Assembly (NCBI RefSeq): GCF_025854275.1
Contig: NZ_CP107567.1
Span: 4,526,001 to 4,590,000, forward strand
DNA length: 64,000 nucleotides
Source: Streptomyces peucetius
GTDB lineage: Bacteria > Actinomycetota > Actinomycetes > Streptomycetales > Streptomycetaceae
Reading direction: 5' to 3'
Both the position numbers and the translations under genes were made by a program. A model generated the notes under the pieces. The model had not been told where the DNA came from, searched no databases, and was given only the letters and a program-made list of their open reading frames with translations. Of the stretch, positions 53,366 to 62,974 are shown one piece after another; position 1 is the stretch's first letter; each line of letters opens with the position of its first letter.

Positions 53366-53420
53366 CGCTGCGCGCCCTCGACCGTTCGCTGCGCGCCCTC
53401 GACCGTTCGTTGTGCGCCCG
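53366..53420. repeat. 21-bp tandem repeat upstream of menG
   Basis: CGCTGCGCGCCCTCGACCGT plus one base (21 in all) is repeated exactly twice (53366-53386, 53387-53407) and a third, decayed copy starts at 53408. It lies in the 239-base gap 53300-53538, which otherwise shows no gene. Confidence 0.75.
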
Positions 53421-53538
53421 CGCCAGGAAAAGGCCGCACCCGGAATTCGCGGGGCGGTCCCCTGCCTGGCGAGGTTCCCTCCGGCGCGCGGGGCACCCTG
53501 CTCCGTTGCCGGGCCGGGCCGGGTTGCACAATGGGCCT

Positions 53539-54234
53539 GTGACGCGAGCCTCCCTGGACAAGCAGCCGCACGAAGTCGCCTCGATGTTCGACGACGTGGC
53601 GGCGAACTACGACCTCACCAACGACGTGCTGTCGCTCGGGCAGGACCGCCGCTGGCGCAAGGAGGTCGCGCAGGCAGTCGACGCCCGCCCCGCCGAGAAG
53701 GTCCTCGACCTCGCCGCGGGCACCGGTACCTCGTCGCTGCCGTTCACCGCCACCGGCGCATACGTCGTGCCCTGCGACTTCTCCCTCGGGATGCTGCGCG
53801 AGGGCAAGAAGCGCAACCCCTGGCTGCCGCTCACCGCGGGCGACGCGACGAAGCTGCCGTTCGCCGACGACGTCTTCGACGCCGTGACGATCTCCTTCGG
53901 CCTGCGCAACGTCCAGGACACGGACGCGGCGCTGCGCGAGCTGCACCGGGTCACCAAGCCCGGCGGGCGCGTGGTGATCTGCGAGTTCTCGCATCCGACA
54001 TGGGCGCCGTTCCGGACGGTCTACGAGGAGTACCTGATGCGGGCGCTGCCGCCGGTGGCCCGTGCGGTCTCCTCCAACCCCGACGCGTACGTCTACCTCG
54101 CCGAGTCGATCCAGAGCTGGCCCGACCAGCCCGCCCTGGCGCGCCGCCTCCAGCAGGCCGGCTGGTCCAAGGTCGCGTGGCGCAATCTGACCGGCGGCAT
54201 CGTGGCGCTGCACCGCGGCACCAAGCCCCGGTAG
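53539..54234 (+). CDS. menG: Demethylmenaquinone methyltransferase MenG/UbiE
   Basis: SAM-dependent methyltransferase of 231 residues for the last step of menaquinone synthesis. Motif I is [16 protein letters not shown] at about 55-69, with DFSLGM (motif post-I) and [32 protein letters not shown] as the signature of the UbiE family (GLRNV). GTG at 53539; CACAAT ends six bases before it with no Shine-Dalgarno, so the start is probably leaderless. It belongs functionally with mqnA, mqnC and the block at 29-37 kb. Confidence 0.94.
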   Translation: MTRASLDKQPHEVASMFDDVAANYDLTNDVLSLGQDRRWRKEVAQAVDARPAEKVLDLAAGTGTSSLPFTATGAYVVPCDFSLGMLREGKKRNPWLPLTAGDATKLPFADDVFDAVTISFGLRNVQDTDAALRELHRVTKPGGRVVICEFSHPTWAPFRTVYEEYLMRALPPVARAVSSNPDAYVYLAESIQSWPDQPALARRLQQAGWSKVAWRNLTGGIVALHRGTKPR

Positions 54235-54242
54235 GCAACGGC

Positions 54243-55175
54243 ATGGAGCTTCACGGAATCGCCGTGGACTATCAGGCGGTTCTGGAGCAGATCGCCGCCG
54301 ATGTCGCCCCGCTGGTCGGCAGCGGCACGCCCGCCGAGTACATCCCGGCGCTCGCCGGTGTCGACCCGCGGCACTTCGGCATGGCCGTCGCCGATGTCAA
54401 CGGCAAGGTGTACGGAGTGGGGGACTGGCAGCGCCCCTTCTCCGTGCAGTCGATCACCAAGGTTTTCGCTCTCGCGCTCGCGCTCGCCGAGGGCGACGAC
54501 AGCCTGTGGGAGCGCGTCGGCCGTGAACCGTCCGGCAACCCCTTCAACTCGCTGGTGCAGCTGGAGTACGAGAACGGGATCCCGCGCAACCCGTTCATCA
54601 ACGCGGGCGCCCTCGTCGTCACCGACCGGCTGCAGACCCTCACCGGTGACGCGAGCAGCGAACTGCTGGAGTTCCTGCGGGAGGAGAGCGGCAACCCGGA
54701 CCTCGCCTTCGACCCGGAGGTCGCCGAGTCGGAGTCCGCGCACGGCGACCGCAATGCCGCCCTCGCCCACTTCATGGCCTCGTACGGCAACATCACGAAC
54801 CCCGTGCCGACGCTGCTCGACCACTACTTCTGGCAGTGCTCGATCGAGATGAGCTGCGCCGACCTGACGCTGGCGGCCCGCTTCCTGGCGCGGCACGGGC
54901 TGCGCGCCGACGGCACACGGCTGCTGACCCGCAGCGAGGCCAAGCAGATCAACGCCGTGATGCTGACGTGCGGCACGTACGACGCGGCCGGCGACTTCGC
55001 CTACCGGGTCGGGCTGCCCGGCAAGAGCGGGGTCGGCGGCGGGATCGTGGCGGTCGTACCGGGGCGGTGCACCCTGTGCGTATGGAGCCCCGGGCTGGAC
55101 GCCCGCGGCAACTCGGTGGCGGGTGTGGCGGCGCTGGACCGCTTCACGACGCTGACCGGTCTCTCCGTGTTCTGA
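54243..55175 (+). CDS. glsA: Glutaminase A
   Basis: Serine-dependent glutaminase of the beta-lactamase-like fold, 310 residues, hydrolysing glutamine to glutamate and ammonia. Catalytic Ser-x-x-Lys is in QRPFSVQSITKVFALALAL (SITK, ~74-77). YENGIPRNPFINAGALVVTD, SYGNITNPVPTLLDHYFWQCSIEMSCADL and GLPGKSGVGGGIVAVVPGR are family signatures. The ATG lies eight bases after menG, so it may be co-transcribed, though no functional link is obvious. Confidence 0.95.
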   Translation: MELHGIAVDYQAVLEQIAADVAPLVGSGTPAEYIPALAGVDPRHFGMAVADVNGKVYGVGDWQRPFSVQSITKVFALALALAEGDDSLWERVGREPSGNPFNSLVQLEYENGIPRNPFINAGALVVTDRLQTLTGDASSELLEFLREESGNPDLAFDPEVAESESAHGDRNAALAHFMASYGNITNPVPTLLDHYFWQCSIEMSCADLTLAARFLARHGLRADGTRLLTRSEAKQINAVMLTCGTYDAAGDFAYRVGLPGKSGVGGGIVAVVPGRCTLCVWSPGLDARGNSVAGVAALDRFTTLTGLSVF

Positions 55176-55327
55176 CGTCTGCGTCCACTTCCCTTGCGGA
55201 AGGGTCGAGTTGACGGGAACCGGCCGATGGTGAAGATGAGTCAGTTGTCTACGACCGACCGACCGACCGTCCGCGCCGCGCTCGTCTGCTCCCTCCCCGT
55301 CCCTGCCTGCCGTCTCGGAGTCTCCCC

Positions 55328-57712
55328 ATGGCGTCGTACTGCCAGCACTGCGGCACCCCATCCCCGGATGAGGCACGCTTCTGCATGAAATGCGGGAAGG
55401 AGCGGCTGCCCGAAGCGCCGTCGACGCCACCGGCGCCGGCAGCCCCCGCGACCCCGGCGATGCCCCCGGCCCCGCCCCCGCCGGCGTACGGGCCCGGCCC
55501 CGTGCAGCCGTCGCCCCTCGGCGGCTTCCTCGGCAGGGCCTTCCGGGGCGACTGGCTGCCGGCCGCCAGGGCCGCGCTCTGGCCGGCCGGACTGCTGCTG
55601 GGGCTCGCGATCGCGCTGGCCGTTCCGTCCTACGGCCAGGGCGACGAGGTCGTCGTCGGCTGGAGCGACCGGCTCCGCATCGCCCTGGCGCTGCTGCTGC
55701 AGGGCGTCGGCGGCGACTTCGCGCTGAAGGCGGGCCAACCGTCGCAGTACGGCCCTGACGGTTTCGGCGACGCGTACGGCTCCGGCTCCGGCATGGACGA
55801 CCTCGCGCAGGGCAGCGCGTCGCTCTCCCTCGTACCGCTGACGGTGACCGCGCTGCTGATCGCGGCGCTCTGGCTCGCCGCCCGCACGCTGCGGCGCCGC
55901 GGCGAGGGCCCTGAGGCGGCGGTACGCGTCTCCGTGCTCGTCACGGGCGTGATGCTGGTCCTCGGCCTGTTCGCGCAGCCCGAGATCATGGGTGTGAAGG
56001 TCTCCTCCTCGCCCGTGCTCGCCGCGCTCGGTGCGCTGGTGCTCTCCCTCGTGGTGACGGCCGGGGTGCTGCAGCGCGACCGGTTCGCGGCCCGGCTCGC
56101 CCAGCGGCCTGCCGCCGGGTCGGCGGTGCGCGCGCTGGGCACGGCGGTCGGCGCGGTGTGCGCGGTGGTCGCGCTGTGCTCGCTGGTCGGCTTCGTCGTC
56201 TACGCGAACACCGACGACGTCGACGGCACCGCGCTGCTCCTCGCCCTGCCGGTCCTGCCCAACATCGGTTTCGCCGTCCTGGGGCTGAGCTGGGGTGCGT
56301 CGGTGGAGTACAGCTTCCGGGGCAGCTCCGGCTGGGGCGGCACCGCCGTGGAGCGGGGCACCGTCGGACTGGGCGAGATCGGCGACGAGTGGGGCGGCGG
56401 GGCCGTGACCGGTGTGCTGGCGCTGGGTGCGGTGTGCGCGCTGGCCATCGGCCTCTGGACGGCCCGCCGCTCGGCCGACCGGCGCGAGCAGGTAGTGGCC
56501 GGAGGGCTCGCGCTGGGTCTGGTCCTGGTGTTCGCGGGCCTCAGTGGTGTCACCACCGATCTGGCGGGCGCCTTCGGCGACTTCGGCGGCCTGGGCAGGA
56601 CCCAGGTTGCCCCGAGCGTGCCGGAGGTGTTGCTGTTCGGCCTGCTGTGGGTGGGTGGATCGCTGCTGCTGGGCCCGGTGCTGCTGCGCCTCGGGAGCGG
56701 TGGGCAGGGGCCGTCGGGCACGACGCCCGCCCCGCCCGCGCCGGTGTGGCCCGCTGCCGGGCAGCCGCCCGCCGGGCGCACCGCGCACGCCGCGCCGCCC
56801 TACGCCCCGGGCTCCGCCGTCCCCGCGCAGGCCCCGCCCCCCGCCGCATCCGCTGCCGCCCCCGAGCCGGGCCCGGCCGGCCCCGTACCCACGCCCACCG
56901 CCGTGGACGGCGGCGCAGCGGCCCACCCGCCCGCGCCGTACGTGCCGCAGCCCCCGCTCCCCGGCGCGTACGACGAGCCCGCCGCCGACGGGGGCGGCCG
57001 CAAGCGGCGCGTCCTGGTGTGGACGGCCACGCTCACCGCGGCGTTCGTCGTCGGCGGCGGTGCGACGGCCGGGGTGCTGATGCTTCAGGACAAGGACGAC
57101 CGGGCCGACCCGGGCATCGAGATCGTCGGGACGCCCGGCACCGACGCCAAGGCCTCCGCGTCGCCCTCGCCCACCCCACCGCCCACGGCGTCCGCCGCCA
57201 CGCCGTCCGCCGCGCCCTCGTCCCGCGACCCTCTGCCGTCCGACAGCGCCGACTCCGGGCTTCCGCCCGGTTTCGTCCTGAAGCGGGACCCGGCCGGGTT
57301 CACCATCGGCGTGATGGAGGGATGGTCCCGCCGGCAGGCCGGCAGCCAGGTGTTCTACGAGGCCCCCACCGGGGGCGAGTACATCCAGGTCGGGATCGTC
57401 AAGGACACACCGATGAGCAGTCACGACAACTTCACCGGCCTGGAGCGCAAGCACCTGGCGAACACCCGGAGCGACTACGAACGGATCCGGCTGGAGGAGA
57501 ACACCTACCAGGGACGCCCGGGCGCGATCTGGGAGTTCACGCACATCCCCGAGCCCGAGGAGAGCCCTCTGCGGCGCCACGTCATCGACCAGGCGTTCGT
57601 CGCCGCCGACGGCACCGAGTACGCCATCCTCGCCGCCTGCCGCGCCGACGCGTGGGACCCGGTCACGGACACGGTGTTCTCCACCGCCGTCGACACGTTC
57701 GAGGCCGGCTGA
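55328..57712 (+). CDS. Zinc-ribbon multi-pass membrane protein
   Basis: Large protein of 794 residues, unknown function. N-terminal zinc ribbon: YCQHCGTPSPDEARFCMKCGKE (two CxxC). A Pro/Ala linker follows, then about six to eight hydrophobic segments between residues 75 and 460 (for example AALWPAGLLLGLAIALAVP and LVLVFAGLSGVTTDLAGAFG). A second Pro-rich linker and a further membrane helix at 560-580 (WTATLTAAFVVGGGATAGVLML) lead to a soluble extracytoplasmic domain with a lipoprotein-like, DUF-type C-terminus (GFVLKRDPAGFTIGVMEGW ... AFVAADGTEYAILAAC). The layout recalls regulators of kinase or transport systems in actinomycetes, but no family is certain. Confidence 0.8.
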   Translation: MASYCQHCGTPSPDEARFCMKCGKERLPEAPSTPPAPAAPATPAMPPAPPPPAYGPGPVQPSPLGGFLGRAFRGDWLPAARAALWPAGLLLGLAIALAVPSYGQGDEVVVGWSDRLRIALALLLQGVGGDFALKAGQPSQYGPDGFGDAYGSGSGMDDLAQGSASLSLVPLTVTALLIAALWLAARTLRRRGEGPEAAVRVSVLVTGVMLVLGLFAQPEIMGVKVSSSPVLAALGALVLSLVVTAGVLQRDRFAARLAQRPAAGSAVRALGTAVGAVCAVVALCSLVGFVVYANTDDVDGTALLLALPVLPNIGFAVLGLSWGASVEYSFRGSSGWGGTAVERGTVGLGEIGDEWGGGAVTGVLALGAVCALAIGLWTARRSADRREQVVAGGLALGLVLVFAGLSGVTTDLAGAFGDFGGLGRTQVAPSVPEVLLFGLLWVGGSLLLGPVLLRLGSGGQGPSGTTPAPPAPVWPAAGQPPAGRTAHAAPPYAPGSAVPAQAPPPAASAAAPEPGPAGPVPTPTAVDGGAAAHPPAPYVPQPPLPGAYDEPAADGGGRKRRVLVWTATLTAAFVVGGGATAGVLMLQDKDDRADPGIEIVGTPGTDAKASASPSPTPPPTASAATPSAAPSSRDPLPSDSADSGLPPGFVLKRDPAGFTIGVMEGWSRRQAGSQVFYEAPTGGEYIQVGIVKDTPMSSHDNFTGLERKHLANTRSDYERIRLEENTYQGRPGAIWEFTHIPEPEESPLRRHVIDQAFVAADGTEYAILAACRADAWDPVTDTVFSTAVDTFEAG

Positions 57713-57734
57713 CCTCCGGGGCCGGCCGGCCGGG

Positions 57735-58262
57735 TCAGGGGCGGACGGTTCCCAGCTCCAGCCGGAAGCAGAAGCCCTGCTGCCGGGAGACGGGCGTGGT
57801 GAAGCTCTCCACCAGCTCCATGCCGAGCCGCCGCGTCACGGCGATGGACCGCTCGTTGCGCGAGTGCACCATCGCCACGACCCGCTCCACCCCCGCCGCC
57901 CGTACCCGCTCCAGCGTCGTGCGGGCGGCGGCGGTCGCGTACCCCTTGCCCCAGGCGGAACGCGCCAGCCGCCAGCCGATCTCGATCTCGCCGACGGGGC
58001 CGAAGTCCTGGTGCGGCCACGGCTGCGCGCCGGTGAAACCGATGACCTCGCCGTCCTCGTCGAGCATCGTCCAGAGGCAGAAGCCGTGCTCGGCGTCGTG
58101 CCGGCGCTGCCGCGCGGTGAGCTCCTCGTAGACGGACAGTTCGGCCGCTTTCCCGCCGTGGAACTCCATGACCTCCGGGTCGTCGAAGACACGGTGCCAG
58201 GCGATCGCGTCCTCGTCCGTGGGGACCCGCAGCTGTATGACGGGGAGCGGCCTGCTGGTCAT
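57735..58262 (-). CDS. GNAT family N-acetyltransferase (RimJ/RimL-like)
   Basis: Acetyltransferase of 175 residues. The loop ARSAWGKGYATAAARTTLE (GKGYA) at about 100-118 is the acetyl-CoA site, preceded by GPVGEIEIGWRL and followed by VAMVHSRNERSIAVTRRLGMELVE, the Asn-containing motif of RimJ/RimL-type enzymes. Convergent with the zinc-ribbon gene, 22 bases apart. Substrate unknown. Confidence 0.9.
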   Translation of the reverse strand: MTSRPLPVIQLRVPTDEDAIAWHRVFDDPEVMEFHGGKAAELSVYEELTARQRRHDAEHGFCLWTMLDEDGEVIGFTGAQPWPHQDFGPVGEIEIGWRLARSAWGKGYATAAARTTLERVRAAGVERVVAMVHSRNERSIAVTRRLGMELVESFTTPVSRQQGFCFRLELGTVRP

Positions 58263-58385
58263 AGACGGAGCCCTTCGGTCGGTCGATCGGTACGCCACCT
58301 TAGACTGCACAAGACTGCACCTGTCCTGTGCCGTTCGGTACACAAATATCGACAGCGCCCCATCGAATCTTCGGGAGAAGCCGCC

Positions 58386-59672
58386 GTGACCGAAGCCCTC
58401 ACCGAGCACACTGCCGATGTGATCGTCGTCGGGGCAGGCCCGGCCGGTTCCACGACCGCGTACCACCTGGCCAGGGCCGGACTGGACGTACTGCTGCTGG
58501 AGAAGACCGCGTTCCCGCGCGAGAAGGTCTGCGGCGACGGCCTCACACCGCGCGCGACCAAGCAGCTGGTGTCCATGGGCATCGACATCTCGGAAGAGGC
58601 CGGCTGGCTGCGGAACAAGGGGCTGCGGATCATCGGCGGCGGTGTGCGGCTCCAGCTCGACTGGCCGGATCTCGCCTCGTACCCGGACTACGGTCTCGTC
58701 CGCAAGCGCGACGACTTCGACGAGCAACTGGCCCGCCAGGCCCAGAAGGCGGGCGCGCGGCTGTACGAGCGGTGCAACGTCGCCGCGCCCGTCATCGACG
58801 ACCGCACCGGCCGGATCACCGGTGTGCAGGCCAAGCTGGGCGAGGAGAAGACACCGGTCACCTTCCGCGCCCCGCTCGTCGTCGCCGCCGACGGCAACTC
58901 CTCGCGGATCTCGCTCGCCATGGGCCTGCACCGCCGTGAGGACCGCCCGATGGGCGTCGCGGTCCGCACGTACTTCACCTCGCCGCGTCACGACGACGAC
59001 TACCTCGAATCGTGGCTGGAGCTGTGGGACCGGCGCGGTCCGGGCGAGGACCGGCTGCTGCCGGGCTACGGCTGGATCTTCGGCATGGGCGACGGCACGT
59101 CCAACGTCGGCCTCGGCGTCCTCAACACGTCGGCGTCGTTCAAGGAGCTGGACTGGCGCGAGGTCCTCAAGGCCTGGTGCGCCTCGATGCCCGAGGACTG
59201 GGGCTACACCGAGGAGAACATGACCGGCCCGATCCGCGGGGCGGCCCTGCCGATGGCGTTCAACCGCCAGCCGCACTACACGCGCGGACTGCTGCTGGTC
59301 GGCGACGCGGGCGGCCTGGTCAACCCGTTCAACGGCGAGGGCATCGCGTACGCGATGGAGTCCGGCCAGATCGCGGCCGAGGTCATCGTCCAGGCCCAGG
59401 CCCGGCGCACCCCGGCCCAGCGCGAACTGGCCCTGCAGCGCTACCCGAAGGTCCTCAAGGACACCTACGGCGGTTACTACACGCTGGGCCGCGCGTTCGT
59501 GAAGCTGATCGGCAACCCGAAGGTCATGAAGATCGCGACGCAGCGCGGTCTGACGCACCCGCTGCTGATGAGGTTCACCCTGAAGATGCTGGCCAACCTG
59601 ACCGACCCGACGGGCGGCGACGCGATGGACCGCATCATCAACGGCCTGTCCAAGGTCGCCCCGAAGGCATGA
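58386..59672 (+). CDS. MenJ-like geranylgeranyl reductase family oxidoreductase
   Basis: FAD-dependent reductase of 428 residues. N-terminal FAD motif DVIVVGAGPAGSTTAYHLARAG, the family signature FPREKVCGDGLTPRA (CGDG), and a third region LLLVGDAGGLVNPFNGEGIAYAME. Mycobacterial MenJ reduces one isoprene unit of menaquinone, and related enzymes act on archaeal lipids or carotenoids. Given the window full of menaquinone genes, menaquinone tail reduction is the best guess. GTG at 58386 with GGGAGAAG upstream; a GNAT gene overlaps its 3' end by four bases. Confidence 0.9.
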   Translation: MTEALTEHTADVIVVGAGPAGSTTAYHLARAGLDVLLLEKTAFPREKVCGDGLTPRATKQLVSMGIDISEEAGWLRNKGLRIIGGGVRLQLDWPDLASYPDYGLVRKRDDFDEQLARQAQKAGARLYERCNVAAPVIDDRTGRITGVQAKLGEEKTPVTFRAPLVVAADGNSSRISLAMGLHRREDRPMGVAVRTYFTSPRHDDDYLESWLELWDRRGPGEDRLLPGYGWIFGMGDGTSNVGLGVLNTSASFKELDWREVLKAWCASMPEDWGYTEENMTGPIRGAALPMAFNRQPHYTRGLLLVGDAGGLVNPFNGEGIAYAMESGQIAAEVIVQAQARRTPAQRELALQRYPKVLKDTYGGYYTLGRAFVKLIGNPKVMKIATQRGLTHPLLMRFTLKMLANLTDPTGGDAMDRIINGLSKVAPKA

Positions 59673-60226
59673 CGCCGGCCGAGCTCCCCGGCGGCGTCCG
59701 CCTGCGCCCGGCGACCGCCCTCGACGCGCCGGCGCTGACTGCGGCGTACGTGGACAACCGGGACCACCTCGCGCCCTGGGAGCCGCGCCGCCCCGACGAG
59801 TTCTTCACCGTCGGGGGCCAGTCGCGCCGTCTCGCCGAGCGGCTGGGCGAGTACGAGGCAGGACGCCTGGTGCCGTGGCTGCTGGTGGCCGGCGACGGGC
59901 GCGTCGTCGGCACGATCACCCTCTCCGGCGTCGTCCGCGGACCCTTCCGCAGCGCCTCCCTCGGCTACTGGACGGCTGGTGACCAGCAGGGCAGGGGGCT
60001 CGCGACGGCGGCGGTGGCGGCGGTGTGCTGCCTCGCGGCCGACGAGCTGGGCCTGCACCGGATCGAGGCGTCGGCCCTGGTGGACAACGTGCGCTCGCAG
60101 CGGGTGCTGGAGAAGTGCGGCTTCGAGCCCATCGGCCTGGCGCCGCGGTACCTCCACATCGACGGCCGGTGGCGCGACCACCGTCTCTTCCAGCGCATCC
60201 TGCACGACGGCCCACCGGCCGCCTGA
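59669..60226 (+). CDS. GNAT family N-acetyltransferase (RimJ-like)
   Basis: Acetyltransferase of 185 residues. The motif GYWTAGDQQGRGLATAAVAAV (QGRGLA, ~95-115) binds acetyl-CoA; RIEASALVDNVRSQRVLEKCGFEPIGLAPRYL is the RimJ/RimL-type C-terminal motif. The ATG overlaps the stop of the reductase gene (ATGA), so translation is coupled. Its role beside a menaquinone reductase is unclear. Confidence 0.9.
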   Translation: MTPAELPGGVRLRPATALDAPALTAAYVDNRDHLAPWEPRRPDEFFTVGGQSRRLAERLGEYEAGRLVPWLLVAGDGRVVGTITLSGVVRGPFRSASLGYWTAGDQQGRGLATAAVAAVCCLAADELGLHRIEASALVDNVRSQRVLEKCGFEPIGLAPRYLHIDGRWRDHRLFQRILHDGPPAA

Positions 60227-60242
60227 CGCATCCCGGCCCTCG

Positions 60243-61280
60243 TCAGCGCCGCTTGCCCGTCAAGGCGGGCGGGGCGAAGGCGCGGCGGTAGTCGCTGGGG
60301 GAGATCCTGAGCGTGCGGGTGAAGTGGTGGCGCAGATTCGCCGCGCTGCCCAGCCCGCAGCGTTCGCCCACGACCTCCACGGGCAGCTCGGTGGTCTCCA
60401 GCAGGGATTGAGCCAGTGCCAGCCGCTGGGTGAGCAGCCAGCGCAGCGGTGTGGTCCCGGTCGCGGCCTGCAGCCGGCGGTGGAAGGTGCGTGGGCTCAT
60501 CCCGGCGCGCCGCGCCAGCCCGGCAACGGTGAGCGGCCGGTCCAGGTGCCGGGACGCCCACTGGAGTACGGGCCCGATGCCGTCGTCGGCGGTCTTTGGC
60601 ATCGCGTGCTCGATGAACTGTGCCTGGCCGCCGCTGCGATGAACCGGCACGACGAGCCGGCGGGCCACCTGGCCCGCGACGCGGGCGCCCAGGTCCTGGC
60701 GTACGAGATGCAGGCAGAGGTCCAGGGCGGCCGTCGCGCCCGCGCTGGTCAGGATGCGGTCCTCGTCGGTGTAGAGGACCGAGTCGTCGACGATCACCTC
60801 GGGGTGCCGGGAGGCGAGTTCGCCGGTGTGCTGCCAGTGCGCGGTGGCCCGCCGCCCGTCGAGGAGTCCGGCGGCGGCCAGCGCGAACGCCCCGGCGCAC
60901 AGGGAGACCATCCGCGACCCGGACGCGGCGGCGGAGCGCAGCGCGTCGACCAGGGGCTCCGGCACCGGTTCGTCCCCGACCACGCAGGCCTCGGGCACCG
61001 AGGGCACGATCACGGTGTCGGCGCCGACGAGACCGTCCAGCCCGTGCGTCGTACGGATCCCGAACACGCCGCCGGCGGAGTCCGGGCCGGTGGTGTCCCC
61101 GCAGAGGCGGAGCTCGTACCAGGGGTCGGCGAGGTCGGGCTGTGCGATGCCGAACACCGCGCAGGCGATGGCCAGTTCGTACATGTCCCACAGCGTGAGT
61201 CCTACGCCGGCACCGGGGACGACGGCGATCGCGACGACGCCCGGGCCCGCCCCTGGACGCGGACCGGGTGACCTGCTCAT
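60243..61280 (-). CDS. GlxA family AraC-type regulator with DJ-1/PfpI domain
   Basis: Transcription regulator of 345 residues. The N-terminal ~190 residues are a DJ-1/PfpI glutamine-amidotransferase-like domain (VVAIAVVPGAGVGLTLWDMYELAIACAVFG ... MVSLCAGAFALAAAGLLDGRRATAHW), with the Cys of the SLCAG elbow present. The C-terminal AraC HTH is RPLTVAGLARRAGMSPRTFHRRLQAATGTTPLRWLLTQRLALAQSLLE ... AANLRHHFTRTLRISPSDYRR. Divergent from the oxidoreductase gene at 61395, a probable target. Confidence 0.93.
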   Translation of the reverse strand: MSRSPGPRPGAGPGVVAIAVVPGAGVGLTLWDMYELAIACAVFGIAQPDLADPWYELRLCGDTTGPDSAGGVFGIRTTHGLDGLVGADTVIVPSVPEACVVGDEPVPEPLVDALRSAAASGSRMVSLCAGAFALAAAGLLDGRRATAHWQHTGELASRHPEVIVDDSVLYTDEDRILTSAGATAALDLCLHLVRQDLGARVAGQVARRLVVPVHRSGGQAQFIEHAMPKTADDGIGPVLQWASRHLDRPLTVAGLARRAGMSPRTFHRRLQAATGTTPLRWLLTQRLALAQSLLETTELPVEVVGERCGLGSAANLRHHFTRTLRISPSDYRRAFAPPALTGKRR

Positions 61281-61394
61281 GCTTCTGACCCTACGGCAGG
61301 ATTTTTGCGCAGGTGGTCAGTTCTGCCGCTGTCGGGCGGGCCCACGGGTTGCGAGGCTGGAACTCCCAACGGCACGAAAGCGGAGCAACTTCTC

Positions 61395-62297
61395 ATGTCT
61401 CATGAATCATCCTCGTCCGTCCCCGGTTCCACCCGACCGGTGTCCGTGATCGGGCTCGGGCAAATGGGCTCGGCGCTCGCCCGCGCGTTCCTGACGGCCG
61501 GCCGGACCACCACGGTCTGGAACCGTACGACCGGCAAGGCGGCCGCCCTGGTGGAGCAGGGCGCGCTCCGGGCGGACTCGGTCGCGGAGGCCGTCGTGGC
61601 GAGCGACGTCGTCGTGGTCTGCGTCCTCGACTACGCGACGGTCCGCGAACTCCTCGACCCGGTCGTGGCGTCACTGACCGGGCGCACTCTGGTCAATCTC
61701 ACGTCCGGCTCCCCCGAGCAGGCGCGGGAGAGCGCCGAATGGGCAGGGGAACACGGCTTCGCCTACCTCGACGGCGCCATCATGACCACGCCGCCGGGCA
61801 TCGGCGACCCGGCGAGCATGATCCTCTGCAGCGGCTCCCCGGCGGTGTTCGCCGAGCACCGCGAGACCCTGGCGGTGCTCGGCGACCCGCTCGGTCTCGG
61901 GGAGGACGCCGGTCTCGCCGCGCTGTACGACACGGGGCTGCTCGGTCTGATGTGGTCCGTGTTCGCGGGCTGGCTGCACGCCACGGCGCTCGTCGGCGCG
62001 GACGGCGTGCCCGCGAAGGCCTTCGCCCCGACGGCGATCCGCTGGCTGACGGCGGTCGGCGGTTTCATGGACACCTACGCGCCGCAGATCGACACCGGGC
62101 ACTACCCCGGCGACGACGCCACGGTCGACGTCCAGCTCGCCGCGGTGCACCATCTGCTGGAGGCGTCCCGCGCCCGCGGCATCGACACACGACTGCCGGA
62201 ACTGCACCGGGACCTGATGGCGAAGACGGTCGCGTCCGGGCACGGCCGGGACAGCTACGGGCGGGTGATCGAGCAGTTCCGCCCCTCTCGCGCCTGA
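61395..62297 (+). CDS. NAD(P)-dependent oxidoreductase, imine-reductase/6-phosphogluconate-dehydrogenase-like
   Basis: Beta-hydroxyacid-dehydrogenase-fold oxidoreductase of 300 residues. The Rossmann motif is VSVIGLGQMGSALARAFLTAGRTTTVWNRTTGKA at about 17-50, followed by VVVCVLDYATVRELL and LVNLTSGSPEQARESAEWAGEHGFAYLDGAIMTTPPGIGDP, the conserved PGxGDP-type stretch of imine reductases. The C-terminal helical domain supplies dimer contacts. The start ATG at 61395 gives MSHESSSSVPGS. It is divergent from a GlxA-type regulator, so expression is probably inducible. Confidence 0.92.
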   Translation: MSHESSSSVPGSTRPVSVIGLGQMGSALARAFLTAGRTTTVWNRTTGKAAALVEQGALRADSVAEAVVASDVVVVCVLDYATVRELLDPVVASLTGRTLVNLTSGSPEQARESAEWAGEHGFAYLDGAIMTTPPGIGDPASMILCSGSPAVFAEHRETLAVLGDPLGLGEDAGLAALYDTGLLGLMWSVFAGWLHATALVGADGVPAKAFAPTAIRWLTAVGGFMDTYAPQIDTGHYPGDDATVDVQLAAVHHLLEASRARGIDTRLPELHRDLMAKTVASGHGRDSYGRVIEQFRPSRA

Positions 62298-62366
62298 GCT
62301 GCGCGTGCCGGGGCGTGCCTGCGGCGGGCGGTCGGGGACGGGGGGTACGGCACAGGGCCGGCCGGC

Positions 62367-62840
62367 TCAGGACAGGTTGACGACGGCCCGGTCGCCCACG
62401 ACCGCCACGATCTTGACCTTCAGGCCGTTGACGACCGAGGTGCCCGAGGCGGACATGCTGCCGCTGAAGCTGTATCCCGGGGGACCGGCCGCCTTGTGCG
62501 TCAGGGTGTCGCCGGCGATGCGGACCACGGTGAAGCTTTTGAGACGGGAGCTGTCACCGACGAAGGTGATCTTGTCCCCCGCCCGTACCTCCACCTCGCA
62601 GCGGCTGTCCGCGCAGGCCCTCAGGTCCGTGCCGTCGGCGGCCTCCGGCAGCGCCGGGCCGGACGAGGCCGAGGATGACGGGGGAGCGGAGGGGGCCGGC
62701 GCCGCCGAGGTGCCGGGCGGGGCGGGAATCGCCGAGGGCTTGGCCGAGTCGTCGGCACCCCCGCCCCCGCACCCGGCCACCAGCGGCCCCAGCACGGTCG
62801 CACACAAGACGGCGCCGAGGCGGTACGCGGTGGAGGGCAT
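62367..62840 (-). CDS. Lipoprotein of unknown function
   Basis: Predicted lipoprotein of 157 residues. Signal region LGAVLCATVLGPLVAGC gives lipobox VAGC (Cys ~24), then a Gly/Ala/Pro/Ser-rich spacer. The C-terminal beta-rich region (RACADSRCEVEVRAGDKITFVGDSSRLKSFTVVRIAGDTL ... LKVKIVAVVGDRAVVNLS) has a CxxxxC pair and resembles small extracytoplasmic sensor-like domains of actinomycetes; no family is certain. Confidence 0.82.
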   Translation of the reverse strand: MPSTAYRLGAVLCATVLGPLVAGCGGGGADDSAKPSAIPAPPGTSAAPAPSAPPSSSASSGPALPEAADGTDLRACADSRCEVEVRAGDKITFVGDSSRLKSFTVVRIAGDTLTHKAAGPPGYSFSGSMSASGTSVVNGLKVKIVAVVGDRAVVNLS

Positions 62841-62974
62841 TCGGCGGTCTCCCGGGCTCTCGTGACAGGTCCGCGGGCATGCATGCCCGGCCTCGGGCCC
62901 GTCGAAGCCCTCGACCGGCAGGAGGGCGTTTTCCGGTGTCCTTGGTGTGCTCGTGTCTGCCGGTGGGCTCGGGC

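Noticed and set aside
55241..57580. Long minus-strand frame opposite the zinc-ribbon membrane protein
   Set aside because: The plus-strand protein has a zinc ribbon and regular membrane helices; the antisense product has no recognisable feature.
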